Both the position numbers and the translations under genes were made by a program. Below are positions 1 through 8,331 of a stretch of 39,721 nt of DNA, one piece after another. This stretch comes from Burkholderiaceae bacterium (lineage in GTDB: Bacteria; Pseudomonadota; Gammaproteobacteria; Burkholderiales; Burkholderiaceae_E): NCBI GenBank assembly GCA_019635275.1, contig JAHBZV010000028.1, positions 1 through 39,721 on the forward strand, written 5' to 3'. The notes beneath the pieces were generated by a model, which saw only the letters and a program-made list of their open reading frames with translations, searched no databases and was not told where the DNA came from. Positions within the stretch are counted from its first letter, which is position 1, and each line of letters starts with the position of its first letter.

Positions 1-265
1 TCTTCTCGGCCTTCTCGAGGTAGTTCGCGTAGATGTTGGTCGCCTTGTTCGCCACGCTCAGGCCGGCGGCGCCAGCCTTCAGGCCCGCTTCGGCCGCCTG
101 CTGGAAGCGGCCAGCGTGGTAGTCGATCCACGCGGCGATCACGGCATCGTCCTTCGGGAAGGGCTCGCAGTCGCCGCGGTGCAGCCGCGCCCAGTGCTTC
201 TTCAGCGTGGCGGGCGTGTATTCGTACTTCTTGTCGGCGTGGGGAAACGCGGTCCATCTGGCCAT
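1..265 (-). CDS. Unknown small protein, C-terminus cut by window edge
   Basis: The visible part is 88 codons, starting MARWTAFPHADKKYEYTPAT. An AGGAG ribosome-binding site lies just upstream of the ATG, which supports this start. The protein is charged, with Lys/Tyr/Trp near the N-terminus and then an Ala/Gly-rich helical stretch (AGRFQQAAEAGLKAGAAGLS) that could form a TPR-like or coiled helix. I do not recognise a named family. It starts 28 bases after the TetR gene on the same strand, so the two are probably co-transcribed. The neighbouring phasin, patatin and acyl reductase genes hint at lipid or granule metabolism, but that is inference from position only. The stop codon lies outside the window. 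Confidence 0.75.
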   Translation of the reverse strand, partial: MARWTAFPHADKKYEYTPATLKKHWARLHRGDCEPFPKDDAVIAAWIDYHAGRFQQAAEAGLKAGAAGLSVANKATNIYANYLEKAEK

Positions 266-293
266 GGTCGGCTCCTGCTGCGGGTTCGTGGGT

Positions 294-953
294 TCAGCTG
301 CGGATGTATTCGTTCGACAGGCGGGCGAACAGCTCGCGGCCCTGCGGCTCGAGCCACGGCGCGAGCATCGACAGCACCTGGTAGGCACCGCGGGCCATCG
401 CCGCGTTCTGGTAGTCGGCCTCTCCGAAGCGTCGGGCGTTGCGGATGTACTCGAACGACAGCCAGTAGGTCGCGACGACCACCATGTTGGTGGCGAGCGA
501 CTCGACCTCGCGGCCCCCGCCGCTCAGCGAACCGCTCGCCGCGAGCGACTGGCACAGCGCGCGTGCGGCGGCGGTCTTGCGGTCGACGATCGAGCGGAAG
601 TGCATCTCGAGGCGCCGGTTGCGCGACAGCAGGTCGTTGAGATCGCGGTAGACGAAGCGGTAGCGCCAGATCGACTCGAACAGCAGGTGAAGGAACAGCC
701 ACGCGTCCTCGAAGTGGATCTCGCGCTTCAGCGGGCCGTCGAGCAACGGGTCGATCTCGCGCTCGAACTGCTCGAACAGCGCGCCGACGATGTCGTCCTT
801 GTTGCGGAAGTGGTAGTAGAGATTGCCGGGACTGATGTTCATCTCGTCGGCAATGGCGCTGGTCGTGACGTTGGGCTCGCCCAGGTCGTTGAACAGCCGC
901 AGCGAAAGCTCCAGGATGCGCTCACGGGTGCGCCGCGGCGGCTTTCGCTGCAT
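294..953 (-). CDS. TetR-family transcriptional regulator
   Basis: A 219-residue DNA-binding repressor of usual TetR length. The N-terminal helix-turn-helix is at about residues 8-55: RERILELSLRLFNDLGEPN, then TTSAIADEMNISPGNLYYHF, a textbook TetR recognition helix ending in YYHFRNKDDI. The C-terminal two-thirds is an all-helical ligand domain with several Trp, Phe and Tyr (FLHLLFESIWRYRF), which would suit a hydrophobic ligand. I chose the ATG at 953 because the open frame upstream lacks family sequence and the HTH starts right after it. It lies downstream of the patatin and phasin genes on the same strand. It probably controls local lipid genes with an acyl-type effector, but that is inferred from context. 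Confidence 0.93.
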   Translation of the reverse strand: MQRKPPRRTRERILELSLRLFNDLGEPNVTTSAIADEMNISPGNLYYHFRNKDDIVGALFEQFEREIDPLLDGPLKREIHFEDAWLFLHLLFESIWRYRFVYRDLNDLLSRNRRLEMHFRSIVDRKTAAARALCQSLAASGSLSGGGREVESLATNMVVVATYWLSFEYIRNARRFGEADYQNAAMARGAYQVLSMLAPWLEPQGRELFARLSNEYIRS

Positions 954-1099
954 GCTTCCTCCGTCGGGTGATCGGCCGCGGTGCGGCACGTGGACCGTGA
1001 TCCGCGGCGCCCGCCGCGCATCCACTGGGCGCGATCTTACCGTGACCGGACCCGCCCGACGCGACGCCGCGCGCCGGCGCTCGGGTACGGGCGGCCGGC

Positions 1100-2347
1100 T
1101 CAGCCCACGGTGCCGGCCCTGCGCGTGCTCACGATCTCGATCGCGCGATCCAGGTCGTCCAGCGTGCGTCCGAGGCGATCGAGGGCGGCGCCGGTGCGTG
1201 TCAGCCGTGCGTGCGCGTCGGTGCGCAGCTCGCGAACGAGTCGCCGCGCGGGATGGCGAAGGACGGCGGCGTTGATCGACAGGCCGTGCCGGCGCAATAC
1301 CGGGTCGAGTTCGGCCTGGCGCGCGAGCAGGTCGGCGCGGGTGGCCAGGTACGCGTGCTCGCACAGCCGGCGCCGGCTCGACAGGCTGAAGATATTCGTG
1401 AAGAAGGTGTCGGCGTCGTCGCGGCGCGGCTCGAACAGCACGACGTCCGAACCCGGATGCGTGACGCGGTACTTCGCCAGGCCGACGGTCATGCGCGAGC
1501 GGATCGCCGTGCGGATCGTCTGGGCCATGACGGTGCTGATGCCCGAGCGCGACACGCGACGCGCCCCTGCGTGCCCCGCGTAGTAAGGCACCAGCGGGTT
1601 GACGCACAGCACCAGGCCGACGCCGTATTCCAGGGGCACCGACGCGTGGACCGTCTTGTTCAGCGCGCCGTCGAGATAGTGGCGGGCGCCGATCCGCACC
1701 GGTGCGAACAGGCCGGGGACCGCGCTCGAGGCGATCGCCGCCCTGGAAATCGGGATGTGGTCGTACCCGGGTGCGCCGAACTCGACCGGGTCGCCCGAGT
1801 CGATGTCGGTCGCGACGATGCGCAACGGCGCGCGGGTGTGGCGGAAGTCGTTCGTGCGCCCCGGCTGCGTGAGCAGGTGCGCGAGCTTGCGCTCGGCCGG
1901 GCTTCCGTCGACGAGTCCGTTGGGCAGCATGCGCAGCCCGCGTTCGACGGCCCGCCAGAACGCCGCCTGCGGACCGAGCAACGCCTCGTTCAGCCCGGCG
2001 CCGACCGATGCGCTGACGCCCGATGGGGCGGCGCGCAGCGCGCGGCGCCACTCCCGGTAGGCCGGGCGAAGCATGAGCGCCGGATCGAACGCGGTCTCGG
2101 CGTCGTCGTCCTCGACGAACATGCGCACCATCCGGTGCGGCGAGACACCGTTGACGAGGCCTGCGGCGATGAACGCGCCGGCGCTCACGCCGACGTAGGC
2201 ATCGAGCTGCGTGAGGTCGAGGCCGTCGATCGCCTCGGCCAGCGCGCACAGGGCGCCGAGCTCGTAGGCGGCGCCCATGAAGCCGCCGCCGGCCAGCGCC
2301 AGGCCGATGCGGCCCGGCGTGCCCGGTGGTGCGGGTTCGGTCGCCAT
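1100..2347 (-). CDS. Patatin-like phospholipase/lipase
   Basis: A 415-residue acyl hydrolase with a Ser-Asp catalytic dyad. The glycine-rich oxyanion motif LALAGGGFMGAAYELG is at residues 16-31, the nucleophile elbow GVSAG places Ser55, and the second catalytic motif HYLDGA places Asp226. These are the three patatin signatures in the right order. The C-terminal third (from about residue 300) is Arg-rich and helical, without a recognised domain. No signal peptide is visible, so it is probably cytoplasmic or granule-associated. It follows the phasin gene by 35 bases on the same strand. Patatin-like proteins may cleave membrane lipids, neutral lipids or polyhydroxyalkanoate; the substrate cannot be told from sequence. 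Confidence 0.93.
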   Translation of the reverse strand: MATEPAPPGTPGRIGLALAGGGFMGAAYELGALCALAEAIDGLDLTQLDAYVGVSAGAFIAAGLVNGVSPHRMVRMFVEDDDAETAFDPALMLRPAYREWRRALRAAPSGVSASVGAGLNEALLGPQAAFWRAVERGLRMLPNGLVDGSPAERKLAHLLTQPGRTNDFRHTRAPLRIVATDIDSGDPVEFGAPGYDHIPISRAAIASSAVPGLFAPVRIGARHYLDGALNKTVHASVPLEYGVGLVLCVNPLVPYYAGHAGARRVSRSGISTVMAQTIRTAIRSRMTVGLAKYRVTHPGSDVVLFEPRRDDADTFFTNIFSLSSRRRLCEHAYLATRADLLARQAELDPVLRRHGLSINAAVLRHPARRLVRELRTDAHARLTRTGAALDRLGRTLDDLDRAIEIVSTRRAGTVG

Positions 2348-2382
2348 CGCCCGGGCCGCGCCGCGCGACCTCGCTGCCGTGG

Positions 2383-2880
2383 TCAGGACGCAGCCTTCGC
2401 GCGACGCGCGGTTTTCTTCGCCGGGGCCTTGCGCGCCGCCGGAGCCTTGCGGGCCTTCGCCGGCGCCGCGCCGCTCAACGCCTGCACGCTGTCGTTCAGC
2501 GCTTCGACGCGTTTCATCAGCGACTGGATGTCCTTGCTGGTCGGAACGCCCAGGCGCGTAAGCGCGCGCGACACGCGGTCCTCGAAGACCTGCTCGAGCT
2601 TGTCCCAGGAATGCGTCGCCTGCTTGGTGATGTCGCCCGCCGCCTTGGTCATCTTGCCCGTTACCTCGCCGATCTTCTCTTCGGTCATGGCCCGGGTGCG
2701 TCGCTGGATGCCGACCCCTTCCTTGACCAGCGCCTCGAACACCTTGCCGCCTTCTTCCTGCGCCTTCGAGAACGCGCCGAGCCCGGCCAGCCAGATCTGC
2801 TGGGCGGAGTCGCGGATCGCCGAGGCCAGTTGCTTGCCCTCGGACTTGTTCTCCGCCATTGCCTTGAGTTTCTTCACCAT
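2383..2880 (-). CDS. Phasin (polyhydroxyalkanoate granule-associated protein)
   Basis: A 165-residue protein of the PhaF/PhaI-type granule-associated phasins. The core, about residues 15-130, is an amphipathic helix with the family phrase QIWLAGLGAFSKAQEEGGKV followed by FEALVKEG, then a long helical region ending in a leucine-zipper-like stretch (LMKRVEALNDSVQAL). The last 30 residues are an Ala/Lys/Pro histone-H1-like tail (KARKAPAARKAPAKKTARR), which in this family binds DNA and helps distribute granules at division. A GAGGAA ribosome-binding site precedes the ATG. Its presence implies that the host makes polyhydroxyalkanoate. It is transcribed divergently from the acyl reductase gene and leads into the patatin gene. 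Confidence 0.93.
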   Translation of the reverse strand: MVKKLKAMAENKSEGKQLASAIRDSAQQIWLAGLGAFSKAQEEGGKVFEALVKEGVGIQRRTRAMTEEKIGEVTGKMTKAAGDITKQATHSWDKLEQVFEDRVSRALTRLGVPTSKDIQSLMKRVEALNDSVQALSGAAPAKARKAPAARKAPAKKTARRAKAAS

Positions 2881-2968
2881 GACGCTGTTCCTCGTCGTTG
2901 ATGCGGCGGCACGGTGGCCGGCGCTGGGGTTGCCAATCAGGACCTCGCCTGCATCCGCAGTCTAGGCA

Positions 2969-2987
2969 GTGCCGCTAGAGCCGGCAC
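2969..2987. promoter_or_regulatory. Inverted repeat between divergent phasin and acyl-reductase genes
   Basis: Two 6-base arms, GTGCCG and CGGCAC, flank a 7-base spacer in the 203-base gap between the two divergent starts. A TACAAT hexamer at 3010-3015 could be a -10 for the reductase, but no good -35 is seen. The repeat could be an operator for the nearby TetR protein. With 6-base arms in GC-rich DNA, chance is a real alternative. Confidence 0.25.
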
Positions 2988-3083
2988 ACTAAAGGAGCAC
3001 GGCCGCCGATACAATGGCCGGCGCGGGCAGCGCACGCGGTGCGTTGCGCGGCGAACCACCAACGCTGGAGTCGGGGGAGACCC

Positions 3084-5078
3084 ATGAACTACTTCATCAC
3101 CGGGGCGACGGGCTTCATCGGCCGCAGGCTGGTACGCAGGCTCCTCGAGCGTCGCGGCTCGGTCGTCTACTTCCTGGCTCGCGACGCATCCCCCGAGAAG
3201 CTGGCGCCGCTCTACGCCGCCTGGGGGGTGGACGCGACTCGCGCCATTGCCGTGGTGGGCGACATCGCCCAGCCCGGGCTCGGCATCCGCGCGGCCGATC
3301 GCAAGCGGCTCGACGGCAAGATCCGTCACATGTTCCACCTGGCGGCCATCTACGACCTGAAGGCCGGCGCCGAGGAGCAGGTTGCGGTGAACGTCGAGGG
3401 CACGCGCAACGTGGTCGCGTTCGCCAACGCGATCCGGGTCGGGTGCCTGCACCACGTGTCGTCGATCGCGGCGGCCGGGCTCTACGAAGGCGTGTTCCGC
3501 GAGGACATGTTCGAGGAGGCCGAGAACCTCGAGCACCCGTACTACGCCACCAAGCACGAGTCCGAGGGGATCGTGCGACGCGAGGCGAAGGTGCCGTTCC
3601 GCATCTATCGGCCGGGGCTGGTGGTCGGCGACTCACGCACCGGCGAGATGGACAAGATCGACGGCCCCTATTACTTCTTCAAGCTGATCCAGCGGCTGCG
3701 CCAGATCGTGCCGTCCTGGATGCCGACGATCGGCATCGAGGGGGGGCGCATCAACATCGTTCCGGTCGACTTCGTCGTCGCGGCGCTCGACCACATCGCG
3801 CACGCCCGGGGGCTCGACGGCGGCTGCTTCCACCTGGTCGACCCCGAGCCGATGCGGGTGGGCGACCTGCTCAACGCGTTCGCGAAGGCCGCGCACGCGC
3901 CGCTGATGTCGATCAGGGTGAACGCCGCGCTGATCGGGTTCATCCCGAAGAGCGTCAAGAAGGGGTTGCTGGCGCTCACGCCGGTGCGGCGCATCCGCAA
4001 CGCGATCATGAAGGACCTCGGCCTGCCCGAGGACATCCTGCAGTTCGTGAACTATCCGACGCGCTTCGACTGCCGCGAGACGCTCGCGGCGCTCAAGGGC
4101 AGCGGGATCGAGTGCCCGCGCCTGGACGACTACGCCTGGGTGCTGTGGGACTACTGGGAGCGGCACCTCGACCCCGACCTCTTCATCGACCGGACGCTGA
4201 AGGGCCAGGTGGGCGGCAAGGTCGTGCTGATCACCGGCGGGTCCTCGGGCATCGGGCTGGCCGCCGCGCGCAGGATCGCCGCCGCCGGCGCGACCACCGT
4301 GATCTGCGGACGCGACGAAACCAAGCTCGACGAAGCCAGGCGCATCGTCGAGGCCGACGGCCACAAGCTGGTCACCTTCTCGGTCGACCTCGCCAGCACC
4401 GAGGATTGCGATCGCATGACGCGCTGGCTGGTCGACGAGTTCGGCGGCGTCGACGTGCTGGTCAACAATGCGGGCCGTTCGATCCGGCGCGGCATCGAGT
4501 CGAGCTTCGAGCGCTTCCACGACGTCGAGCGCACGATGCAGCTGAACTACTTCGGCGCGGTGCGCGTCACGATGGGCCTGCTGCCGAAAATGATCGAGCG
4601 GCGGCGCGGCCACATCGTCAACATCAGCTCGATCGGCGTGCTCACCAATGCGCCGCGCTTCTCCGCCTACGTCGCGTCGAAGTCGGCGCTCGACGCCTGG
4701 ACGCGCTGCGCGGCCAGCGAGTTCGCCGACGTCGGCATCACGTTCACGACGATCAACATGCCGCTCGTGCGCACGCCGATGATTGCCCCCACCCGCCTGT
4801 ACCAGAACGTGCCCACGCTCTCGCCCGAGGAGGCGGCCGACCTGGTGAGCCAGGCGATCGTCTACAAGCCGGTGCGCATCGCCACGCGCCTGGGCATCGC
4901 CGGCGAGGTGCTGCACGCGCTGATGCCGAAGATCATGCAGATCGTGATGAACACGTCCTTCCGGATGTTCCCGGACTCCGACGCGGCGAAGGGGGCCAAG
5001 GACGCGGCGGGCAAGCCGCCGCAGCTCAGTGCCGACCAGATGGCGTTCCAGCAGCTGATGCGCGGCATCCACTTCTAG
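3084..5078 (+). CDS. Fatty acyl-CoA/aldehyde reductase, alcohol-forming (two-domain SDR)
   Basis: A 664-residue fusion of two Rossmann reductase domains. Domain 1 (about 1-365) is an extended SDR with GATGFIG at residues 7-13 and active-site Y153xxxK157. Domain 2 (about 375-600) is a classical SDR with GGSSGIG at 385-391, NNAGRSIRR, and Y529xxxK533. From memory, the whole length matches the Marinobacter VT8 acyl reductase Maqu_2507, including IEGGRxNIVPVDFVV, NYPTRFD, RTMQLNYFG and TFTTINMPLV; an alignment was not run. Those enzymes reduce acyl-CoA or fatty aldehyde to fatty alcohol with NADPH, a step in wax-ester synthesis. The ATG at 3084 follows GGGGGAG and begins directly at the Rossmann strand. 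No export signal is seen. Mycobacterial AcrA1-type reductases share the layout, so product specificity is less sure than family. Confidence 0.85.
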   Translation: MNYFITGATGFIGRRLVRRLLERRGSVVYFLARDASPEKLAPLYAAWGVDATRAIAVVGDIAQPGLGIRAADRKRLDGKIRHMFHLAAIYDLKAGAEEQVAVNVEGTRNVVAFANAIRVGCLHHVSSIAAAGLYEGVFREDMFEEAENLEHPYYATKHESEGIVRREAKVPFRIYRPGLVVGDSRTGEMDKIDGPYYFFKLIQRLRQIVPSWMPTIGIEGGRINIVPVDFVVAALDHIAHARGLDGGCFHLVDPEPMRVGDLLNAFAKAAHAPLMSIRVNAALIGFIPKSVKKGLLALTPVRRIRNAIMKDLGLPEDILQFVNYPTRFDCRETLAALKGSGIECPRLDDYAWVLWDYWERHLDPDLFIDRTLKGQVGGKVVLITGGSSGIGLAAARRIAAAGATTVICGRDETKLDEARRIVEADGHKLVTFSVDLASTEDCDRMTRWLVDEFGGVDVLVNNAGRSIRRGIESSFERFHDVERTMQLNYFGAVRVTMGLLPKMIERRRGHIVNISSIGVLTNAPRFSAYVASKSALDAWTRCAASEFADVGITFTTINMPLVRTPMIAPTRLYQNVPTLSPEEAADLVSQAIVYKPVRIATRLGIAGEVLHALMPKIMQIVMNTSFRMFPDSDAAKGAKDAAGKPPQLSADQMAFQQLMRGIHF

Positions 5079-5107
5079 CGCGACGGCGCACGCAGGGCAG
5101 TCCGGCA

Positions 5108-5124
5108 GCGCCTCGGCGAGGCGC
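5108..5124. terminator. Hairpin between convergent genes
   Basis: A perfect 7-base stem, GCGCCTC and GAGGCGC, with a GGC loop lies in the 58-base gap between the convergent acyl reductase and hydrolase genes. It could slow polymerase from both sides. There is no T-run, so it is a weak intrinsic terminator at best. Confidence 0.35.
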
Positions 5125-5136
5125 CTGGGCCGCGCC

Positions 5137-6051
5137 TCAACCGCGCCCCGACGTCTCGATCGCCTCGAGCGCGCGGGCCCACACTCCGCGGTCGTAGGCC
5201 AGTTCGACGTGCCCGCGGGCAGTGAGCTCGATCGTCCGCGCGCCCTGCAGCGTCTGGATCGACTGCGGGGCGACGATGTTGTCGTGGTGCGAGAGGATCA
5301 CCGTGAAAGGCGCGCGCGGTTGCCCGGCCTCGCGCGCGGCGAGCTCGCGCAGCCAGCCGCTGTCCAGGCGCATCTGCGAGACGTTGCGTCCGTATCCGAA
5401 GCGCGCCAGCCAGGTGCCGCGGTGCGGGGTGCCCAGCGTCACCACCGCGTCGATCGCGCCGCTGCCGTGTTGCGCGAGGAACGCACGCACCGCCAGCCCG
5501 CCCATGCTGTGGGCGACCACCGCGACCCGCTCGGCGCCGGTGCGGACGCGCAGGCGCTCGACGGCGGCCTCGACGAGCGGGACGTAGTCGTCGATCGGGC
5601 CGAACACCGGTTCGAGATTGACCGAATCGACCGCATGCCCGCGCTCGGTCAGCCAGCGCGCGAACGGGTGCCAGATGCCGCGATTGCAGAAGTAGCCGTG
5701 CACGAGCAGCACCGGCACGCGGTTGCACCCGGCGCCGCTGGGCAGGGGCCGGGCGCCGTAACGGATCTGCGCGTAGAAGAACGTGCGCAACGACGCGACG
5801 ATTTCGCCGAGCCACGCGCGCAGCGCGGCGGCGAGGCCGGGGCGCAGGTCGGGGCGGGTGCGCCGCCGCAGCCACGCGCCAATGGTGAACTGCTTCCCGA
5901 GGATCGCCGCGTCGGCCAGCACCGGAACCGTGGCGGCGCCGAGCATCGCCAGCGCCGGATGCCAGTCGTGCGCGCGATGAAGCCACAGCGCCAGTTCCAC
6001 GACGCCGAGCGCGATCGCCGCCACGAGCACGGCCAGCAGACGCTGCATCAT
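5137..6051 (-). CDS. Alpha/beta-hydrolase (lipase/esterase), membrane-anchored
   Basis: A 304-residue triacylglycerol-lipase-like hydrolase. Residues 4-24 form one hydrophobic segment (LLAVLVAAIALGVVELALWL), a probable uncleaved membrane anchor, with a second weaker one at about 33-52. The hydrolase domain starts near 111 (VPVLLVHGYFCNRG, oxyanion residues at 118-120). The nucleophile elbow HSMGG gives Ser182. The likely acid is the Asp in SHHDNIVAP and the base the His in ARGHVEL, close to the C-terminus. It is the last gene of the Tat protein-GMC oxidase-hydrolase operon; its ATG lies 5 bases after the oxidase stop. Two adjacent ATG codons exist and either could be used. Substrate unknown; lipid or wax ester would fit the neighbours. 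Confidence 0.9.
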   Translation of the reverse strand: MMQRLLAVLVAAIALGVVELALWLHRAHDWHPALAMLGAATVPVLADAAILGKQFTIGAWLRRRTRPDLRPGLAAALRAWLGEIVASLRTFFYAQIRYGARPLPSGAGCNRVPVLLVHGYFCNRGIWHPFARWLTERGHAVDSVNLEPVFGPIDDYVPLVEAAVERLRVRTGAERVAVVAHSMGGLAVRAFLAQHGSGAIDAVVTLGTPHRGTWLARFGYGRNVSQMRLDSGWLRELAAREAGQPRAPFTVILSHHDNIVAPQSIQTLQGARTIELTARGHVELAYDRGVWARALEAIETSGRG

Positions 6052-6056
6052 CGCCG

Positions 6057-7685
6057 TCAGCCTGCCGGATCGGCGAGGCCGGGCGCGGCGCGACCGGTGA
6101 GCCGCGTGGCCAGGCCACTGGCCAGTCGGGCGGTGATGCCGTAGATCGAGAGCTGCGGATTGGCCCCGATCGACGTCGGGAAGATCGAGCCGTCGTGTAC
6201 CGACACGTTGGCCAGCTGCCAGTGGACGCCGTCGGGCCGCGCGACGCCGCGCTGCTCGTCGCCGGCGATCGCGCAGCCGCCCATCACGTGCGCGGAGACG
6301 ACGCGCAACAGCAGCGGCTTCATCGGCAGCGCGCCGATCGCGGCGCGCGCTTCGGGCCAGTTCCGGTAGCCGCCGGCCAGCTCGTGCACCGGGTAGACGG
6401 CCTTCGCGCCGGCCTCGAACTGGATCTGCGCCATCGTCAGCAGCGCGCGGCGCGCGCCTTCGAAGACGTAGTCGGTCAGCGGGTAGTCGAGCACCGGCGA
6501 GCCGTCCGCGCGCAGCTCGACGCGGCCGCCGGCAGCCTGCGGATGAAAGCCGTCGCGCAACAGCGCCAGCAGCGCGTGCGTGTGCGCGAAGTCCTTCATC
6601 TGCCGGGCGTGCTGGGGGCCGAAGCCCTGCAGCGTGGTCGCGAACAGCACCGGATGGATCGGCGGCGCTTCGAGCTTGTAGCCGATCGGCCCGTCGATCG
6701 GCTGGCCGTCGAGGAAGTGATCGCTGTAGATCGTCTGCGGCGCCCCCGAGAAGCCGTCGACACGCTGCTCGAAGGTCGCCGCCGACACCACGACGGGGTG
6801 CAGGAACGTGCGCGCGCCGGTCAGGCGGTGCGGGTCGGGAGCGTTGGATCGCAGCAGCAGGGCGGGGCTGTTGATGGCGCCGCCCGACAGCACGAAGTGC
6901 GTGGCACGGACCCGCGTGACGCGGCCGCTTGGCCGCAGGCCCTCGGCGTCGAGCCAGTGCACCTCGAGTGCGTCGGCCCGCCCGCCTGCAAGCTCGAGCC
7001 GTGCCGCCCGGGCCCGTGTGAACAGCGTGGCGCCCGCGTCCAGTGCGGTGGGCACCGTGGTCACGAGCATCGACTGCTTCGCGTTCGTCGGGCAGCCCAT
7101 TCCGCAATAGCCGAGGTTCAGGCAGCCGCGAACGTTGCGCAGGATCGCGGGCGCCGGGATGCCGAGCTTTCCTGCCCCGCGTCGCAGCAGGTCGTTGTTC
7201 TCGTTCGGTGGCGCGAGCCACGGCCCGATCGACAGTCGCCGCTCGGCGCGTTCGAACCAGGGGAACAGTGCCTCGGGCGTGTAGTCGTCGAGGCCGTAGT
7301 GCTCGCGCCACCAGGCCAGCGTCGGCGCCGGCGTGCGGAAGCTCGATGTCCAGTTGACGGTCGTCGAGCCCCCGACGCAACGACCCTGGAGGATGTTGAT
7401 CGCCTTGTCCTTGGTCTTGCGCGCGGCCGACTCCTGGTACAGCTGCGGATACGCATCGGCCTCGCGCATCCGGAAGTCGCGGGAGCTCTTGAGCGGGCCT
7501 TCCTCGATCATCAGTACGCGCAGGCCGGCGCGCGCGAGGATCTCGGCGGTGATGCCGCCCCCGGCGCCGGTGCCCACGATCGCCACGTCGCAATCGACCT
7601 GCTCAGGCAAGGCCGCGGCGGTGGCGTCCAGCACCTTCCAGCCGCGTGCAAGGCCGTCGGCCACCGGATCGGGAAAGCTGCTCAT
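6057..7685 (-). CDS. GMC-family FAD-dependent oxidoreductase
   Basis: A 542-residue glucose-methanol-choline family flavoprotein. The N-terminal FAD site DVAIVGTGAGGG is at residues 33-44, followed by LMIEEGP (adenosine-ribose binding Glu) and the GMC signature around GRCVGGSTTVNW. The C-terminal block has HVMGGC and then GSIFPTSIGANPQLS, where GMC enzymes carry the active-site His and FAD contacts. Long-chain alcohol oxidases and gluconate/sorbitol dehydrogenase catalytic subunits belong here. Several Cys occur near CLNLGYCGMGC, as in the bacterial subgroup with cysteine-rich motifs. It has no signal peptide, but the gene 49 bases upstream encodes a Tat-exported small partner, so the pair may be exported together. 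The alcohol substrate is not determined; the facing fatty-alcohol-forming reductase makes long-chain alcohols plausible. Confidence 0.92.
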   Translation of the reverse strand: MSSFPDPVADGLARGWKVLDATAAALPEQVDCDVAIVGTGAGGGITAEILARAGLRVLMIEEGPLKSSRDFRMREADAYPQLYQESAARKTKDKAINILQGRCVGGSTTVNWTSSFRTPAPTLAWWREHYGLDDYTPEALFPWFERAERRLSIGPWLAPPNENNDLLRRGAGKLGIPAPAILRNVRGCLNLGYCGMGCPTNAKQSMLVTTVPTALDAGATLFTRARAARLELAGGRADALEVHWLDAEGLRPSGRVTRVRATHFVLSGGAINSPALLLRSNAPDPHRLTGARTFLHPVVVSAATFEQRVDGFSGAPQTIYSDHFLDGQPIDGPIGYKLEAPPIHPVLFATTLQGFGPQHARQMKDFAHTHALLALLRDGFHPQAAGGRVELRADGSPVLDYPLTDYVFEGARRALLTMAQIQFEAGAKAVYPVHELAGGYRNWPEARAAIGALPMKPLLLRVVSAHVMGGCAIAGDEQRGVARPDGVHWQLANVSVHDGSIFPTSIGANPQLSIYGITARLASGLATRLTGRAAPGLADPAG

Positions 7686-7734
7686 CGGGCGGGTGCTCCG
7701 TCGGAAATTCGGCTCGGCACGAGGCCGCGGCAGG

Positions 7735-8229
7735 TCACAGTCGCGGCGGCCCGTCGTAGCCGATCGCCGCCCAGTGCGAAGGCTCGGCGTACCAGCTTCC
7801 GGTGACGAGGTCGTGCAGTGCGTGGTAGGCGCTCTGCAGCAGTGCGAGCCGGTGCGTGCGCCAGGCCTGGAGCACCGATGCGACCTCGGCCACGCCGGCC
7901 TCGCGCCAGGAGGCGGTCAGGCCGGTGAGCAGCAGGCGTGTCGGCGCGATGGCCATCAGCGCGAAGAGTTGCGCGAGCTCGTCCTGGGCAGCCGGGGACA
8001 GTGCCGAAATCGCAGTCTCGACAGCGGCGCTCGCCTGGCCGATCGCCAGCGTGCGCTGCGAGGGATCGGACGGCAGGGCTCCGTCGAGGATCGCCGGCAC
8101 GACGCCGGCGAGCACGTCGCGCCGGTTGGCGACGGCGTCGCGCCCGGCCAGCCACGATGCCGTGCCGCCCGCGACCAGCAAGGCGCCCCCGGCCAGGCCG
8201 AGCTTCAGGAACGTGCGACGTCGAACCAT
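7735..8229 (-). CDS. Tat-exported small subunit, gluconate 2-dehydrogenase subunit 3-like
   Basis: A 164-residue protein starting with a twin-arginine signal: RRRTFLKLG at residues 3-11, then a hydrophobic stretch (GLAGGALLVAGGTASWLAG). The rest is helical with Trp-rich segments (AWRTHRLALLQSAYHALHDL, GSWYAEPSHWAAIGY), typical of the small subunit that accompanies GMC dehydrogenases. The C-terminal W..IGYDGPP resembles that family. In known complexes this subunit carries the Tat signal and supports the FAD subunit at the membrane or in the periplasm. It is the first gene of the operon with the GMC oxidoreductase and hydrolase. No ribosome-binding site precedes the ATG, while a TAGAAT hexamer ends 6 bases before it, which suggests a leaderless message. 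Confidence 0.82.
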   Translation of the reverse strand: MVRRRTFLKLGLAGGALLVAGGTASWLAGRDAVANRRDVLAGVVPAILDGALPSDPSQRTLAIGQASAAVETAISALSPAAQDELAQLFALMAIAPTRLLLTGLTASWREAGVAEVASVLQAWRTHRLALLQSAYHALHDLVTGSWYAEPSHWAAIGYDGPPRL

Positions 8230-8235
8230 GGATCG

Positions 8236-8268
8236 ATTCTAGGGGAGCGCGCTAGAGATCCATCTCTA
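8236..8268 (-). promoter_or_regulatory. Candidate promoter and operator of the GMC operon
   Basis: Reading the minus strand, a TAGAAT -10-like hexamer (8241-8236) lies 6 bases before the first ATG of the GMC operon. Where the -35 should be there is no TTGACA-like hexamer but a perfect 7-base inverted repeat, TAGAGAT and ATCTCTA with a CC spacer (8253-8268). A regulator-dependent, possibly leaderless promoter is the simplest reading. The AT-rich repeat stands out in this GC-rich DNA. Confidence 0.45.
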
Positions 8269-8331
8269 AAGCGGGTCGATCGTGCATCGGCCGCTTGGAG
8301 TCGCGTGCGGGCTACGGCAGACTCCGTGCTC

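Noticed and set aside
994-1045. Direct repeat ACCGTGA twice (994-1000 and 1039-1045) upstream of the TetR gene
   Set aside because: Seven bases, no dyad symmetry and 45 bases apart; expected by chance in this base composition.
3633-5072. A 479-codon open frame antisense to the acyl reductase
   Set aside because: Low-complexity composition, no ribosome-binding site and complete overlap with a gene of clear family.
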